Below, piece after piece: positions 19,351-29,631 of a DNA stretch of 64,000 nt (position 1 is the stretch's first letter; each line of letters opens with the position of its first letter). Position numbers and translations under genes: made by a program. The notes beneath the pieces were generated by a model, which saw nothing but the letters and a program-made list of their open reading frames with translations, was not told the origin of the DNA and searched no databases. Origin of the DNA: Pycnococcus provasolii (lineage: Eukaryota; Chlorophyta; Pseudoscourfieldiophyceae; Pseudoscourfieldiales); the NCBI GenBank assembly GCA_049487715.1, contig CP150579.1, positions 62,001 to 126,000 on the forward strand, in the 5' to 3' direction.

Positions 19351-20772
19351 CTAATCTCGGCGTTGCATCACATTCCCAAGCCAATTGAAGAAGCGGTAGC
19401 GCTTCGACATCTTCCAAGGATTCGCCTCTGGGAAGGGGAGCGGAGAACCGATCGCGTAGAAGAAGGCGAAGATGCCGCCCAGTGCGCCGGTGTTGTTCTC
19501 AGCCGTGCGATCCATCACCACACCCACGGTGAGCTTTTTCACCTGCCCCTCGCGATTGAACGTCATGCTCATCGCCTGCGGAGGGCAGATCACCTTGGTT
19601 CCAGTCGCGTCGATGCGACCGGCAAACTTTCCTGTGTGAGTTCCGACGGGTCGTGACGTATACCACACGCGATCTGGTTCGAAGGGATCCACGCGGAAGT
19701 GGTAGTAGTTGCTGCGCAGATCAGGGAATCCCGTCGTGATGTCGAAGCTATTGATCGCCTTAAGGAACGCATCCTTGGCGAGAGGTCCGACCACCGGTCC
19801 AACGAATTGAAAATCCTCCGCGAAATCGTCGGCCATCTTACCGACACCACGCTTCAGAATCTCCTTCGTCCGATCGATGAGTGCATCCGACTTGATGGGG
19901 AAGTTCGCCGCAGCTATCATCGCACTCTCGTCTACGACATTGAATTCCGGAGCAGAAGAAGAAGCAACAACATCTGTCGTTGTTTGCGCGGCAACAACAA
20001 CATCATCTCGCCCCTCCTCTTCCTCCTCCGTTCGCAGTTTCGACGCCTCTTCTTGCTTTTGCATTTTTTCCTTCCAATTTGCAATCCACTGGCGTGCATC
20101 CGAGACATCATCAGCAGTACTAGTGTTCGGAGCTTGTTGTGGCGTTGTCTCTTCTACCTTTGCAGCGTTTTCGATGAGTTGCCCAAGCTCCTTTGCGTTG
20201 TGAGCCTCCTCGCCGTCGTCGAAGTTGACAAGATCCACATCGAACGATGGGTCATCGGCAGCAGGTGCCGGTTTCTTCATTGTCGTCAATGACGATGCAC
20301 CAGGTGTCTCCACCACCACCTCCTCGCCGCTCTTTTCCTCCTGCTGCTGCTTTGGAGCATTCACATCACCCGTGCATCGAACGACGGTTGCCGTCGTGCA
20401 CACGATCGGCTTGTGCAGGATAAGGAAGCTTCCCCCCCGTCGCGCCATGACCATTGCGCGCGGCGTTCGTTCTTCGACCCAACATGCGGCGGATCGCGTG
20501 TTACACGGCGCGGGACTCCACCCGATATCGATGTGGCGGTGCGGTTGCGCTTTGCGCTTCTGAGTGGGGACGTCAGGAGCCTGAAGTGTATTCTTCTTTT
20601 GAGGGGACGCCACTCCTCCTCCGGTAGCGAGAGACGACGCCTTAGCGGTTGTCGTCGTCGTCGCCTTCCTCTTATGTGATCGGTACGCAGGCAACGCCGC
20701 CGCGACGCGCGTGCTACTACTGCTGCTGCTCGCCATCATCGCAGCCATCATGGTGGTGGTGAAAGTGATCAA
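19351..20772 (-). CDS. Plastid-type NTF2/SnoaL-like domain protein
   Basis: 473 residues. The N-terminus is Met/Thr/Ser/Ala/Lys-rich and lacks acids, like a plastid transit peptide. A long disordered middle follows. The C-terminal 170 residues form an NTF2-like cone-fold domain: the DFQFVGPVVGPLAKDAFLKA helix entry, the NYYHFRVDPFEPDRVWYTSRP strand, the KFAGRIDATG block and MSMTFNREGQVKKLTVGVVMDR. These domains are found in algal proteins of unknown role and in polyketide cyclases; no catalytic residue can be assigned. Start ATG is near 20770-20772. TGTAA (minus strand, 19336-19340) follows the stop. Confidence 0.7.
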   Translation of the reverse strand: MITFTTTMMAAMMASSSSSSTRVAAALPAYRSHKRKATTTTTAKASSLATGGGVASPQKKNTLQAPDVPTQKRKAQPHRHIDIGWSPAPCNTRSAACWVEERTPRAMVMARRGGSFLILHKPIVCTTATVVRCTGDVNAPKQQQEEKSGEEVVVETPGASSLTTMKKPAPAADDPSFDVDLVNFDDGEEAHNAKELGQLIENAAKVEETTPQQAPNTSTADDVSDARQWIANWKEKMQKQEEASKLRTEEEEEGRDDVVVAAQTTTDVVASSSAPEFNVVDESAMIAAANFPIKSDALIDRTKEILKRGVGKMADDFAEDFQFVGPVVGPLAKDAFLKAINSFDITTGFPDLRSNYYHFRVDPFEPDRVWYTSRPVGTHTGKFAGRIDATGTKVICPPQAMSMTFNREGQVKKLTVGVVMDRTAENNTGALGGIFAFFYAIGSPLPFPEANPWKMSKRYRFFNWLGNVMQRRD

Positions 20773-20955
20773 GTGACGGTTGATTGGCTCAGGTTGATTG
20801 ATCGGTGGGCGCGAAACCCTACGCGTTTTGTATTCATTCGGGGTTTTAAAAAATAATGAATTGGGGCTCTGAGAAGGGAAGGGGACGTCCTCTATCCCCT
20901 AATCCCTATCACCCTCCTGCCCAGGGTGCCATTCCGCGCCATTCCGAGCGCAGAC

Positions 20956-22026
20956 ATGCCCGCCGGAGCTGCGGTGGCGGGTGGTGAGTCACCACCGGAG
21001 GTCTCTTTGTATGTGCCGCCTTTGCCTTCGCCGCTCCTCTCGCGCTTTCTCCCAACGACTCTCCCACCGCCACCACCACCGCCGCCTCCACCTCCACCTC
21101 CTCCTCCGCGTAATAAGCGTCTTCGAACGTCAACGTCTCCTTCATCTGCTGCTGCAGTAGCAGCACATTCCTCGGGACAGCGCACCTCACCCCCACCACC
21201 CGAGGCAACCCATCAAGCTCACTCCGACTTCATCAAGCAAGTGCGTCTGTACTTCAAGCGAAGATTTGACTTGGCGAAATCAAACGGAGGACATAAGCCG
21301 GACATGACCGCGTGGGGGGACTGCAAAAAGGCATTCGAAATTCCGCGAGTACACGGACACATATCCGGTGTCAGTGTCGGCGACACATTCTCAGGACGCG
21401 GCGAGGCGGCGGCGGTTGGTGTGCACAGCATGATGATGCAGGGAATCGACTACGCAAACAAAAGCGACGACGGAAGCCACAGTAAAGGCGCGTACGCCGT
21501 GTGCCTCGGCGGTGGGTACTGCGACGACGAAGATAATGGAGAAGTTGTCACGTACACAGGAATGGGAGGACAGTCAGGAAAACTACAGGTTCGCGACCAG
21601 GAAATAACCAAGGGGAACCTGGCGCTGTACCGCAACTTTGAGACGGGAACGCCCGTCAGGCTGATTCGCGGAAAGAGAGACGGGTTCACGCACTTTGTCA
21701 CGTACGTCTACGATGGCCTGTACAACGTCGTCGAATACACGTTCGAGCCGAGCGTAGCGACGACCAAAGGAGCGGACGCCGTCGACGACACAACAAATAC
21801 GGAGAACGGAGAGAACGGCAAGTACAAGGGACCGCCGCGCGTGTTCAAGTTCAAGCTGCTTCCAGTGAAGGGCGAATCGAAGGTATCCTTCCTCGCTACT
21901 CCTTGGAGGTGCGAAGGTATTCTTCGCACCTCCAAGCGAATCAGAGTCATCGTGGGACCGGACATGAAATGCAGCCAAACCATGGAAGGAGAGAACAGAG
22001 TTTCGCCGCCGCCATGGTTTGAGTGA
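20956..22026 (+). CDS. SRA (SAD/YDG) domain protein
   Basis: 356 residues from the ATG at 20956; an in-frame GTG 30 bp upstream is not needed. SRA domains read 5-methylcytosine, usually at hemimethylated CpG, by flipping the base. Here the domain spans about residues 133-300 (GHISGVSVGDTFSGRGEAAAVGVH, then GAYAVCLGGGYCDDEDNGEVVTYTG, then RDQEITKGNLALYRNF and RLIRGKR). It has no RING, PHD or SET partner, unlike UHRF1 or SUVH. The N-terminus has a run of about 15 prolines. The predicted role is recognition of methylated DNA, in methylation maintenance or in restricting mobile DNA; the latter is inference. Confidence 0.9.
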   Translation: MPAGAAVAGGESPPEVSLYVPPLPSPLLSRFLPTTLPPPPPPPPPPPPPPPRNKRLRTSTSPSSAAAVAAHSSGQRTSPPPPEATHQAHSDFIKQVRLYFKRRFDLAKSNGGHKPDMTAWGDCKKAFEIPRVHGHISGVSVGDTFSGRGEAAAVGVHSMMMQGIDYANKSDDGSHSKGAYAVCLGGGYCDDEDNGEVVTYTGMGGQSGKLQVRDQEITKGNLALYRNFETGTPVRLIRGKRDGFTHFVTYVYDGLYNVVEYTFEPSVATTKGADAVDDTTNTENGENGKYKGPPRVFKFKLLPVKGESKVSFLATPWRCEGILRTSKRIRVIVGPDMKCSQTMEGENRVSPPPWFE

Positions 22027-22265
22027 GTGGTTGCTTTGCTGCGTAACCAATTGCGCGTTGCGTTGCGGGTGGCTTTTAGCGACGGACGGAGAAACGCGTG
22101 TTCGTTAAAGTTTCACAATAACAGTAAGTAAGTAACGCAACATCCATCCGCATGATGGGACAACTTGATTGACCACCACTCTCATCTTTCTTCGCGCGCG
22201 GCATCAGTCGCGCCTCGTTCGTTTCACCGGCGTACCCCTCCCCTCCTCATTCGTGCGTGCTCTTA

Positions 22266-22907
22266 CTACTGCTCGTTGACGCGTGTTGAATTCCCGTGGG
22301 CAATAAGGCCCATGCACGTTGAACTCGTGCAGCCCACCGTCGCCGTCTCCGTGTACGTGAAGTGCAACGTGACGACTTCGCATTCGTCGTTCACCTCGTC
22401 AGGGATAATGATGGTTTGTCCGGCATCAAGCGTGTCGACGCAGTTCATAATGCCCTTGCCTCCATATATCGGTGCTGGTGCGAAGCAGAGAGCATCCACA
22501 CCGGGATCGCTTTCAGCTTCAGCTTGAGCGAGCGACACGGCATCGGTGAGATTCCTTGTTGTTGGATCGGTGAACTTGCTCATGACGTACGACGTCGGAC
22601 CTGCGCTTCCAGGCGAAATCACGACGGTGAGGGTTTCTTTTTCGGAGCCGCTCACCGTCTGCGTCGTCTGATCGTACGACATTGTGGTGGCTGAGGTGAG
22701 GTAAGTTCCCGTGTAATTCAGAGGTTGCTTTCGGCACAGTTTCTTGTTATCCTTCTTGTCCTTCTTGTCCTTCTTGTCCTTCTTGTCCTTCTTCTTCTTG
22801 TCGTCATCGTCGTCGTCATCGTCAGCGTGAACGACGACAGGCGTGCTCATCGTCAGCAGCACGAAGCCGAGAAGGAGGAGGAGCAAGTACACCTTGTTCG
22901 TCTTCAT
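22266..22907 (-). CDS. Secreted protein with Asp/Lys-repeat spacer
   Basis: 213 residues from ATG 22905-22907. A signal peptide is clear (residues 1-29, MKTNKVYLLLLLLGFVLL..VVVHA). It is followed by a run of eight Asp and then KKDKKD repeats encoded by a CTTCTTGTC-type DNA repeat. The remaining domain of about 150 residues has six cysteines (two as CTSSTC), N-glycosylation sites (NYT, NLT, NST) and beta-strand-like sequence. I do not recognise the family. Its start is only 98 bp from the sulfotransferase-like ATG on the other strand, across a poly-T tract (22919-22933). Confidence 0.6.
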   Translation of the reverse strand: MKTNKVYLLLLLLGFVLLTMSTPVVVHADDDDDDDDKKKKDKKDKKDKKDKKDNKKLCRKQPLNYTGTYLTSATTMSYDQTTQTVSGSEKETLTVVISPGSAGPTSYVMSKFTDPTTRNLTDAVSLAQAEAESDPGVDALCFAPAPIYGGKGIMNCVDTLDAGQTIIIPDEVNDECEVVTLHFTYTETATVGCTSSTCMGLIAHGNSTRVNEQ

Positions 22908-23005
22908 CGTGAAGGAAGTTTTTTTTTTTTTTTGAATGTGAAACCCCCACCCAAACCCAAACTTGGACTTTCGTCGGATCGCCGGAAACGGCAGAGGCTG
23001 TTGGC

Positions 23006-23692
23006 ATGTGCATCGCCTGCCGCTGCGCACCTGGATCGCGGGCGATTGGATTCAAGCTCATGCACACGTGGTATCGAGCGTGGCATCATAAGGCACGCAT
23101 GCAGGACTACTACGTTGACATCCTACCACGTCTCGCGAAGACGCATCCAGATATCAAGGTGGTGGTTCTCGACCGTGCAAATCCGCTAAGGCTTATGCTG
23201 AGTCTTCTTCGCGCAGAGTACAAGCTCGAGCAGGCGATGAAGATGAACAATGGATCGGCAAGCAGTGCATACGACTGGCACGACGGCCAGAAGGGAAGCG
23301 CGAGCGGAGGGCCTCAGGTCACGAAGGACAAGAAGAGGTTTCCACTCGACGTCGCGCGCATTGTGCAGGAGGTGCAGTGGGAGCTTCACCTGCGATCGAT
23401 ACGTGACGACATGCTAAAGGCTCTTGGCATGCCTGTCCTGCGCCTACGCTACGAGGCTTGTGCCAAGGACATCAAGACGTGCGTTGATGCCGTGGCACAG
23501 TTTCTTGGCATGCCTCACATGGATCTCATTGGCGAAGAGAGCGAAGATGCGGCGAAGTCAGCGGAGAAGGAGAGTGGCGGGAAGGAGGGTGCAAGTGCGA
23601 AGACGAAAAGCATCCTCGACGAGATTACGAATCCGGACGAGCTCCTCGAAGCTGTGAAGAAGCGAAAATGGACGCAATGGCTGAACGCTTAA
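23006..23692 (+). CDS. Sulfotransferase-like protein, N-terminally incomplete
   Basis: 228 residues. IKVVVLDRANPLRLMLSLLRAEY (about 51-73) resembles the 3'-phosphate-binding segment of PAPS sulfotransferases (VVL.RNPLE...S). GMPVLRLRYEACAKDIKTCVDAVAQFLGMP matches the late strand and helix that precede the C-terminus. The N-terminal 5'-phosphosulfate loop normally 60-100 residues earlier is absent. Upstream sequence offers only about 90 bp before the divergent gene, so either an upstream exon is hidden or the gene is a truncated copy. Activity without that loop is doubtful. Confidence 0.6.
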   Translation: MCIACRCAPGSRAIGFKLMHTWYRAWHHKARMQDYYVDILPRLAKTHPDIKVVVLDRANPLRLMLSLLRAEYKLEQAMKMNNGSASSAYDWHDGQKGSASGGPQVTKDKKRFPLDVARIVQEVQWELHLRSIRDDMLKALGMPVLRLRYEACAKDIKTCVDAVAQFLGMPHMDLIGEESEDAAKSAEKESGGKEGASAKTKSILDEITNPDELLEAVKKRKWTQWLNA

Positions 23693-23817
23693 CCTTGGTC
23701 GTGAGTCATCGTAGACTCGTGGCAAAATGAACGAAATAAACAAACGAATTAATTGAATTAGTTACCAGTAGTGTCAGCACACACCTCAGTAGTACCCGGA
23801 AAAACGATTGAGAGGTT

Positions 23818-26004
23818 TTACACGTATCCATATTTCAGATATCTCGGGTCAAACCAGATCTCCTCAGTATTCGTGTCGCATACCTCCTCAGTATTGTCAC
23901 ATGTCATCTCAGAAAGACATAACAACAAACAACCAAAAATGCGACACCAAAATTTCAGAAGCTCCCTGCGCATGTAATTGTCACGCTCATCATCCGTCTT
24001 CAGCATTCTCCATTTATGCACCGCAATACACAACACGTCAAATCCAAGATCGCTCAATTCGTAGTTGCGTGCGAACGTCGATCCATCGATGTGGTACGTG
24101 TCGTAGCATGATCGCATGAAGTGTTCAGGTCCGTCGCACGCAATCGCAAGCATGTGCTGCTGCTGCTGGGTGTTGTCGCCAGCTGTGGTACGCACGAGCA
24201 TGTCAATGCGATGCATGCCGTCCTCCGTGACCACATCAAGCTCGTATTTCACGCCGAGTCGATCGAGGCATGCGGCAACTTCCTTTCCAAAGGATGACTG
24301 CGACAAAGTCTGCGACGACAAAAGCGACTTCTCCCACGCCTTGCATGACCGATCGAGCAACGCCGCTGATGGCTTGAAGCGATCGCCGAGAAGATGGTGA
24401 GCTTGGTAGACTTGCTCGTAGTGTTGTGCAACGAGCATACCGGACTGTGCGTAATGCTCTAATCGGTGCAACATTCGATCGAAGACATCCTGATTGACTG
24501 CGTGCGTGGCGGTGGTTGTAGTACGGTTCACAAGCATTGCTAACGCCCACACCGTGTTCGCAAGTGCCTGCGGCATGAGATCGTCGATGTCGCATGCGAG
24601 CATGCGCTGCTCGATAGCAGTGAGCACAGCGTTCGATGGCCGGTGTCGGATGGTTGTCCAAGCCCAGAGTATATTCGACAGCTCCTGTGGATCGAAGTCG
24701 TCGAGACCACATGAGAGTATGCGCTGCTCGATCACAGCGAGCACCGTCATGGACGGCTGGTAACGCAACGTCGCAAACGCCCATAGTGTATTTGCGAGAA
24801 GCTGTGGATCGAAGTCGTCGATGCATCCGAGCATACGCCACTCCAGAGCATCTAGCACTGTGTCCGGCGGCTGGTGTCGAATGGACGCCCACACCCATGC
24901 CATGTTCGCGAGATGCTTCGGCTTGAAGTCGTCGAGGCATGCAATCATCATGCGCTGCTCAATAGCAGCCAACATCGCCTCCGACGGCTGGTGTCGCAAC
25001 GCCACCCATGCCCATACCGTGTTCGCGAGAAGCTGTGGGTCGAAGTCGTCGTCGAGGCAGCATGCGAGTATACGCCGCTCCATACCAGTCATGACTGCGA
25101 GTGATGGCTGATCGTATATGGTTGCCCATGCCCACACCGTATTCGTGAGCGCCTGCTCCTGCTGTGAATCATCGAAGTCGTCAACAACGTCCATGCGCCG
25201 CTCGATAGAAGTCAGCACCGCCTCGGACGATTGGTACTGCATCGTCGCCCATAACCATATTGTGTTCGCGAGCGCCTGTGGCTTGTAGTATTCGTCGAGG
25301 CATGTGAGCATGCGCTGCTCCATAGCAGCGCGAACCTCGTTCGATGGCTGGTATCGGATAGTTGCCCACGCCCACACCATGTTCGCAAGATGCTGTGGAT
25401 CGAAGTCGTCAATCAATCGAGGAACCTGATTGCTCAAGTACTGCACAACAACGGAGGAGTCGTCATTCCCGCGATGACGATGACGTTTCGCATACGACCG
25501 CAGCTGGTTAGCAACATGACGTGCATCCAGAAGACTGCTGCTATCGGCAAGGTCTTCGAGGCGGTTCTTCTCAAGTAGAACATCATGAAGCACATTGTCG
25601 CGCTGAAACCTGGCAAGAGTTCGTCTTGTTGTATTATGCATAATTGCGAGCTTTGCAAGTCTTCTGCTCATGGTTGCACTCACGGCGTGAATCTCGGTCT
25701 CTTCAACAAGCTCGTCGTTATATCCATTGTTGATCTGCGCGAGTGCTGTGCTGCTGCTGTCACCACTTTGTTGTTGTGCCGCAGTAGTAGCATTGGCGAT
25801 ATGTGAGGAGGAGGAGGTGGGTATTTTTTCTGTCGTCGTCTGCTTTTCCGAGCTATTTTGTTGTCGCTTCGAGGTGCGAGAGTTGATAGAAGATTTGTTG
25901 TGATGACGCCCGGTGGCAGCATGGCGGCGCCCTCCTACTACTGGCACGTTCATCAAGCCCGACCTGCGTGAGCTGCATCTCACGGAGCGGTACAACATCG
26001 GCAT
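23818..26004 (-). CDS. OPR-RAP organelle RNA-binding protein
   Basis: 728 residues. Ser/Arg/His-rich N-terminal leader, probably plastid or mitochondrial. Residues 205-490 hold eight repeats of 38-41 residues starting at 205, 244, 285, 325, 364, 402, 441 and 480, each with the pattern [LA]-[AST]-N-x-x-W-x-[WF]-A-x-[LI]-x-x-[QP]-P-S. This is the octotricopeptide (OPR) type used by Chlorophyta for sequence-specific binding of organelle RNAs. A RAP domain follows at about 617-685 (MLAIACDGPEHF, then LSDLGFDVLCIAVHKW). RAP has an endonuclease-like fold and is found on FAST-kinase and OPR proteins. The protein is predicted to stabilise, process or activate translation of a specific organelle transcript. 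Start ATG is at 26002-26004. Confidence 0.88.
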   Translation of the reverse strand: MPMLYRSVRCSSRRSGLMNVPVVGGRRHAATGRHHNKSSINSRTSKRQQNSSEKQTTTEKIPTSSSSHIANATTAAQQQSGDSSSTALAQINNGYNDELVEETEIHAVSATMSRRLAKLAIMHNTTRRTLARFQRDNVLHDVLLEKNRLEDLADSSSLLDARHVANQLRSYAKRHRHRGNDDSSVVVQYLSNQVPRLIDDFDPQHLANMVWAWATIRYQPSNEVRAAMEQRMLTCLDEYYKPQALANTIWLWATMQYQSSEAVLTSIERRMDVVDDFDDSQQEQALTNTVWAWATIYDQPSLAVMTGMERRILACCLDDDFDPQLLANTVWAWVALRHQPSEAMLAAIEQRMMIACLDDFKPKHLANMAWVWASIRHQPPDTVLDALEWRMLGCIDDFDPQLLANTLWAFATLRYQPSMTVLAVIEQRILSCGLDDFDPQELSNILWAWTTIRHRPSNAVLTAIEQRMLACDIDDLMPQALANTVWALAMLVNRTTTTATHAVNQDVFDRMLHRLEHYAQSGMLVAQHYEQVYQAHHLLGDRFKPSAALLDRSCKAWEKSLLSSQTLSQSSFGKEVAACLDRLGVKYELDVVTEDGMHRIDMLVRTTAGDNTQQQQHMLAIACDGPEHFMRSCYDTYHIDGSTFARNYELSDLGFDVLCIAVHKWRMLKTDDERDNYMRRELLKFWCRIFGCLLLCLSEMTCDNTEEVCDTNTEEIWFDPRYLKYGYV

Positions 26005-26396
26005 CGTAACTTACTTACTTACTTACTTACGGCGAGCGCAGCATGACGACGTCCGTCCGGGAAGTGAAGTCGTGAAGAAGAGAGAGTGTGGTGGGAATTC
26101 CTTCCAAGAAAAAAAAACGCGTTCTGGGGAAGATATGAAAATGGCGATTACCTTAGATATTATTATTTGTCCCGGGGCGGCGGCAAAATGCCAAAAATGG
26201 GGATACACCTTGGGACGAACATACATGATGCAATGCTGGCAACTGGCAAGCAAGCTGATGAGGGGGACATGCGATCTTAACCCCTAACTACTCTGAACTG
26301 AATATTTTAAACCCCCAATCATCACCCCCTCTTCTCTTCCCCCTTCCCACTCTTCCAAGCGTTACTTTTCATCATTTATTTTCACTCTTTGTTACA
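26005..26396. other. Divergent intergenic region with TTAC repeat
   Basis: Contains five tandem ACTT/TTAC units (26009-26030) and a CCCCTAAC motif at 26280-26287. No gene-like ORF is seen. Confidence 0.5.
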
Positions 26397-26939
26397 ATGG
26401 CGGCGGTCGTCGAGTCTGCGCCCACAGCAGCAACAACAAACCAACAGCAGCAGCAGCCTGGCGGTGGTGGCGGTGGCGGTGGAGGCGAGGTGTCGCTGGG
26501 GAAGGGTGCGTGGGACTGCGACAAGAATGAGGAAATTCCGCCGCACCTCGAGGCGGAGGTGTTTGAGGAAATCGCGACGATGGATCTGCCCTTCGAGGGC
26601 ATTCCCACCATCCCACCACGCACGAATATGACGCACATGGCGTTCTTCTGCAACGGGTGCCGCTATCGTGTCGAGGCGTACCCCGACTGGACGGCGGCGA
26701 GGGTGAAGCAGGCGCTCTTCAACGGAGGCATCGCGCGCTCGAACAACCCGAACGGTATCACGCCAGGGATACAGGCTTGGAGTGACATCGCGCTGATTTA
26801 TGCAGGTCGGCAGATGGAGGACACGAAGACTCTGGAGTCGTACAATGTCCCGCCTGGATGCAAGGTCATGATCGCGATTGAGGCGGCGAAGCTAGCACCT
26901 GGAGCTAAGCCTGACCCAGATTCTGCGTACTGGAACTAA
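26397..26939 (+). CDS. Ubiquitin-like domain protein
   Basis: 180 residues. A Gln/Gly-rich N-terminal tail (1-30) and a linker precede a ubiquitin-like domain over about residues 78-165. In the domain, CNGCRYRVEAYPDWTAARVKQALF forms the first hairpin and helix, and LIYAGRQMEDTKTLESYNVPPGCKVMIAIE matches the LIFAGKxLEDxxTLxDYNI-xxGxTLH segment of ubiquitin. There is no C-terminal Gly-Gly, so it is probably an integral ubiquitin-like fold and not a conjugated modifier. Role unknown. Start ATG is at 26397. Confidence 0.75.
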   Translation: MAAVVESAPTAATTNQQQQQPGGGGGGGGGEVSLGKGAWDCDKNEEIPPHLEAEVFEEIATMDLPFEGIPTIPPRTNMTHMAFFCNGCRYRVEAYPDWTAARVKQALFNGGIARSNNPNGITPGIQAWSDIALIYAGRQMEDTKTLESYNVPPGCKVMIAIEAAKLAPGAKPDPDSAYWN

Positions 26940-27124
26940 GTAAGAAGAAGAACTAAGGCTCATTCAGGTATTGGAGGACGGAGGAGAACTAAGGGCTGAT
27001 GAAGATAATTGAGTGAGCATGGAGAAGAAGAAGAGATGAAGGTGATGAAGAACAAGAAGATGCAAACTGTTTGTTGTTACTACTTACTACTTACTACTTC
27101 TTCTTGCTATTGTTGATTCTATTC

Positions 27125-28389
27125 CTAACCGGCAGCATCGAAGTAATCATCCTCCCACGATGCAACTTGTGCAGCAGCCTCAAGCGCGAGGTCGTTGAAT
27201 TCATCATCTTCTGCCAAAGCTTGGGCAGTCGATGCAAAAATGTTGTGTAGCTCGAGACGCAATGCACACCATGCTTGCGCTTCGCCCACAAGCGCCTCAA
27301 GATCTGGGAGTCGTCCTGGACTTGGTTTATCAGATTCGGAAGTCAATACTTCCAGCAGCGTCGTGAATCTTGCCTGTGCACGTGTGTGATACACTACCTG
27401 GGTTATTATGCTCTGCTTTGTGTCCATTGACATGCTAGGATAGAGCTCGTGAACGCCCTTGAGTAGCTCGCTCAATGCCACCTGCCAGAGCTGCGTCTTG
27501 AGGATGTCGTTGTTGTGTTGTTTCTCTGCATCACCTTCCCCAAAGCCATCGTCGGCGTCGTTGTTCACGTCAGTCTGTGTCGACATGTTGTTGTGAGGCT
27601 GCTGCTGCTGCTGCTGATTAATTGCTGCTGCTGATGGTACGCCACAATCCTTCTTCCACTTGGTGTCCGTAGGCCACCAGTTGCGATGGGGAGAAGAAAC
27701 AAGTTGGCATTCTCCCGACGGCACAAGTTGTTCATCATGAGCCATTCTCGCCATGTTGCTGCTGCCGTTGTCGCCTTCTTCTAGGGGAGCCGACTGGTGG
27801 TGGTGGTGGTTGTCTTCCTCCTCATCATCTGTGAGATGATGAAGACCGCCTTCCACAAAGTCGCGTACACACCCACTCCTTCCACTGTTGTTGTCGATTG
27901 AGCTGTCATTCACGTGTTCACCTCCTCCTCCTCCATTCCAGCGACCACTCACAACAGCCTCAATCTGCTCGCCACCTTGCTGAAGCATGCATATTGCGGC
28001 ATCGGTAAGAACGGAAGCGATGACGTCGTCTATTTCGATCGTCTTCTTCGTTGACAGCTCGTCGAGTATTTCGCAAACGACGTTCAGTCCCATCGTCGCG
28101 TCGACGGCGAGCGCGTGCGCGTGATTGAAATGCGTTTCGTCCGCGTCTGGGAAAAGGTCTACCATCTCCTTTTTCATCGCGCGAGACAGGCTGTCCTTGA
28201 TCACGGCACGAGCACGTGCACGTCGCCTGGAATCAGCATTCCACGCCGATTCACGTACATCATTGTTTGACTGCGTCGCTGCTTCTGTTTGTGGCGCCGC
28301 CCTAACGACGCGCGACCAGGGTGTCCCTGAGGCAATAATAGTGCTGCTGCTGTTATTGCTGCTGCTGCTGCTACTATTAGTACTACTAC

Positions 28390-28453
<64 letters not shown>

Positions 28454-29572
28454 GGAGGTGGCAGCGGCGAACGATAAGGGGGAGCCACCACCGTCATTGC
28501 CATCTATGGGCGAGCCGAATCCGTCGAAGCGTGACTGGTGAAGGTGCGTCACCTTCTTCGCCTCCAACGTTGGCATGTTCTTCAGTGCAACTTTCTTCGC
28601 AGACGCCTTTTTCTCCGCCGCCAGCGTCTTTTTGCCACGCGCTTCGTCCTGCATCTCCTTCCACTTCAGCCATGCGTCAGGCATCTCATCCACCACCTTC
28701 CCCGACGCCTTATGGCGCCACTTGATGATGTTTCCGTTCACATCTTCGAGCGCATCCCACACGCACCGCATATCTAAGACGCCGTGCGCAAAGCAGCACT
28801 TGCTTCCGTACAGGCACCATCCTCCGTTCTTCTCGCCACCGTTTCGCATGTAGTGAACGCACATGGCGGTTTTGTACTGCGCTTCGTCCCACGGTGAGGC
28901 TGATGCAACCTTCTTGTCGCCGTCCTTCTCCCTGTTCAGCGCGTCAGCCTCTTGAATCTTCGCCTGCTGGGAGTTGAACTTTACGCTGTGCTTTTGCTTG
29001 GCAGCCTTCTTTTTCTCCTCCGCAGCCTTCTTCTTCATCTTCACGTCAGCAGGATCGTAAGCAGGATCGCCGTTCGTCGGACAATTCTGTATGTGATGTC
29101 CAGGAATTCCGCAGCGACGGCACACGTATCCAGGGTTGAGAGAAGAAGAGGACCCACCTCCACCTCCTGCTCCTTGGACTTTGTTTTCTTGCACCTTGGC
29201 AATTCCGTACAGCTGCGGGTCGTGATGGAAGCGGCAGGTGTCGCCCGCGGTGCATTGTCCCTTCGCCCAAAAAAAGCAATTCGGCGCCGTCGCCGTTTTT
29301 GGCTTTTGTTGTTGTTTCTGCTGCTGCTTGTTGTTGTTGGGGGCGTTGAAATGGTGGCGCGCATGTCCTCGCGGCTTGTCGTGGCTGAACGGGCATGCAT
29401 CTCCTCGTTTGCAGTTCCCGATTCCCCAGAAGAAGCACGAGTCACCGTCGTAGCCTTCCTGCTGCTGATTGTCGGAGTCGTCGGAGTCGTACGTGACAAT
29501 TCGTTTATTATTCTTTCCACCACCACCACCACCACCACCGGCAGACGATGTATTCGCAAAGAAAGACGGCAT
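27125..29572 (-). CDS. CCCH zinc-finger protein with Trp-rich extended finger (paralogue 1)
   Basis: 815 residues, probably RNA-binding. Two standard CCCH fingers at residues 46-64 (Cx7Cx5Cx3H, FFWGIGNCKRGDACPFSH) and 99-117 (FFWAKGQCTAGDTCRFHH) are followed by a CCHC knuckle (151-164). An unusual third finger is C238-x14-C253-x5-C259-x3-H263, containing NGGWC and FAHG. A Trp-rich extension to about residue 304 includes CVWDAL, KWRHKASGK and PDAWLKW. The same extended finger occurs in the gene at 31665-33512. The C-terminal half has a poly-Asn run of over 20 residues and a possible helical domain. The ATG (29570-29572) is directly preceded by TTGTTTGTTTTTCACAG, a strong 3' splice-site match, so a 5' untranslated intron or an extra 5' exon is likely. 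Confidence 0.85.
28391..28455. repeat. (GTT)n trinucleotide repeat coding poly-Asn
   Basis: About 21 GTT units in phase inside the CCCH gene, read as AAC (Asn) on the coding strand. Likely length-variable. Confidence 0.9.
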
Positions 29573-29631
29573 CTGTGAAAAACAAACAATAAAATCTTAG
29601 TACCGCCGTCAGCCGCCGACGACCATAAAAA

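Noticed and set aside
28125-28541. Leu-rich plus-strand ORF
   Set aside because: Antisense of the poly-Asn (GTT)n segment in the CCCH gene.
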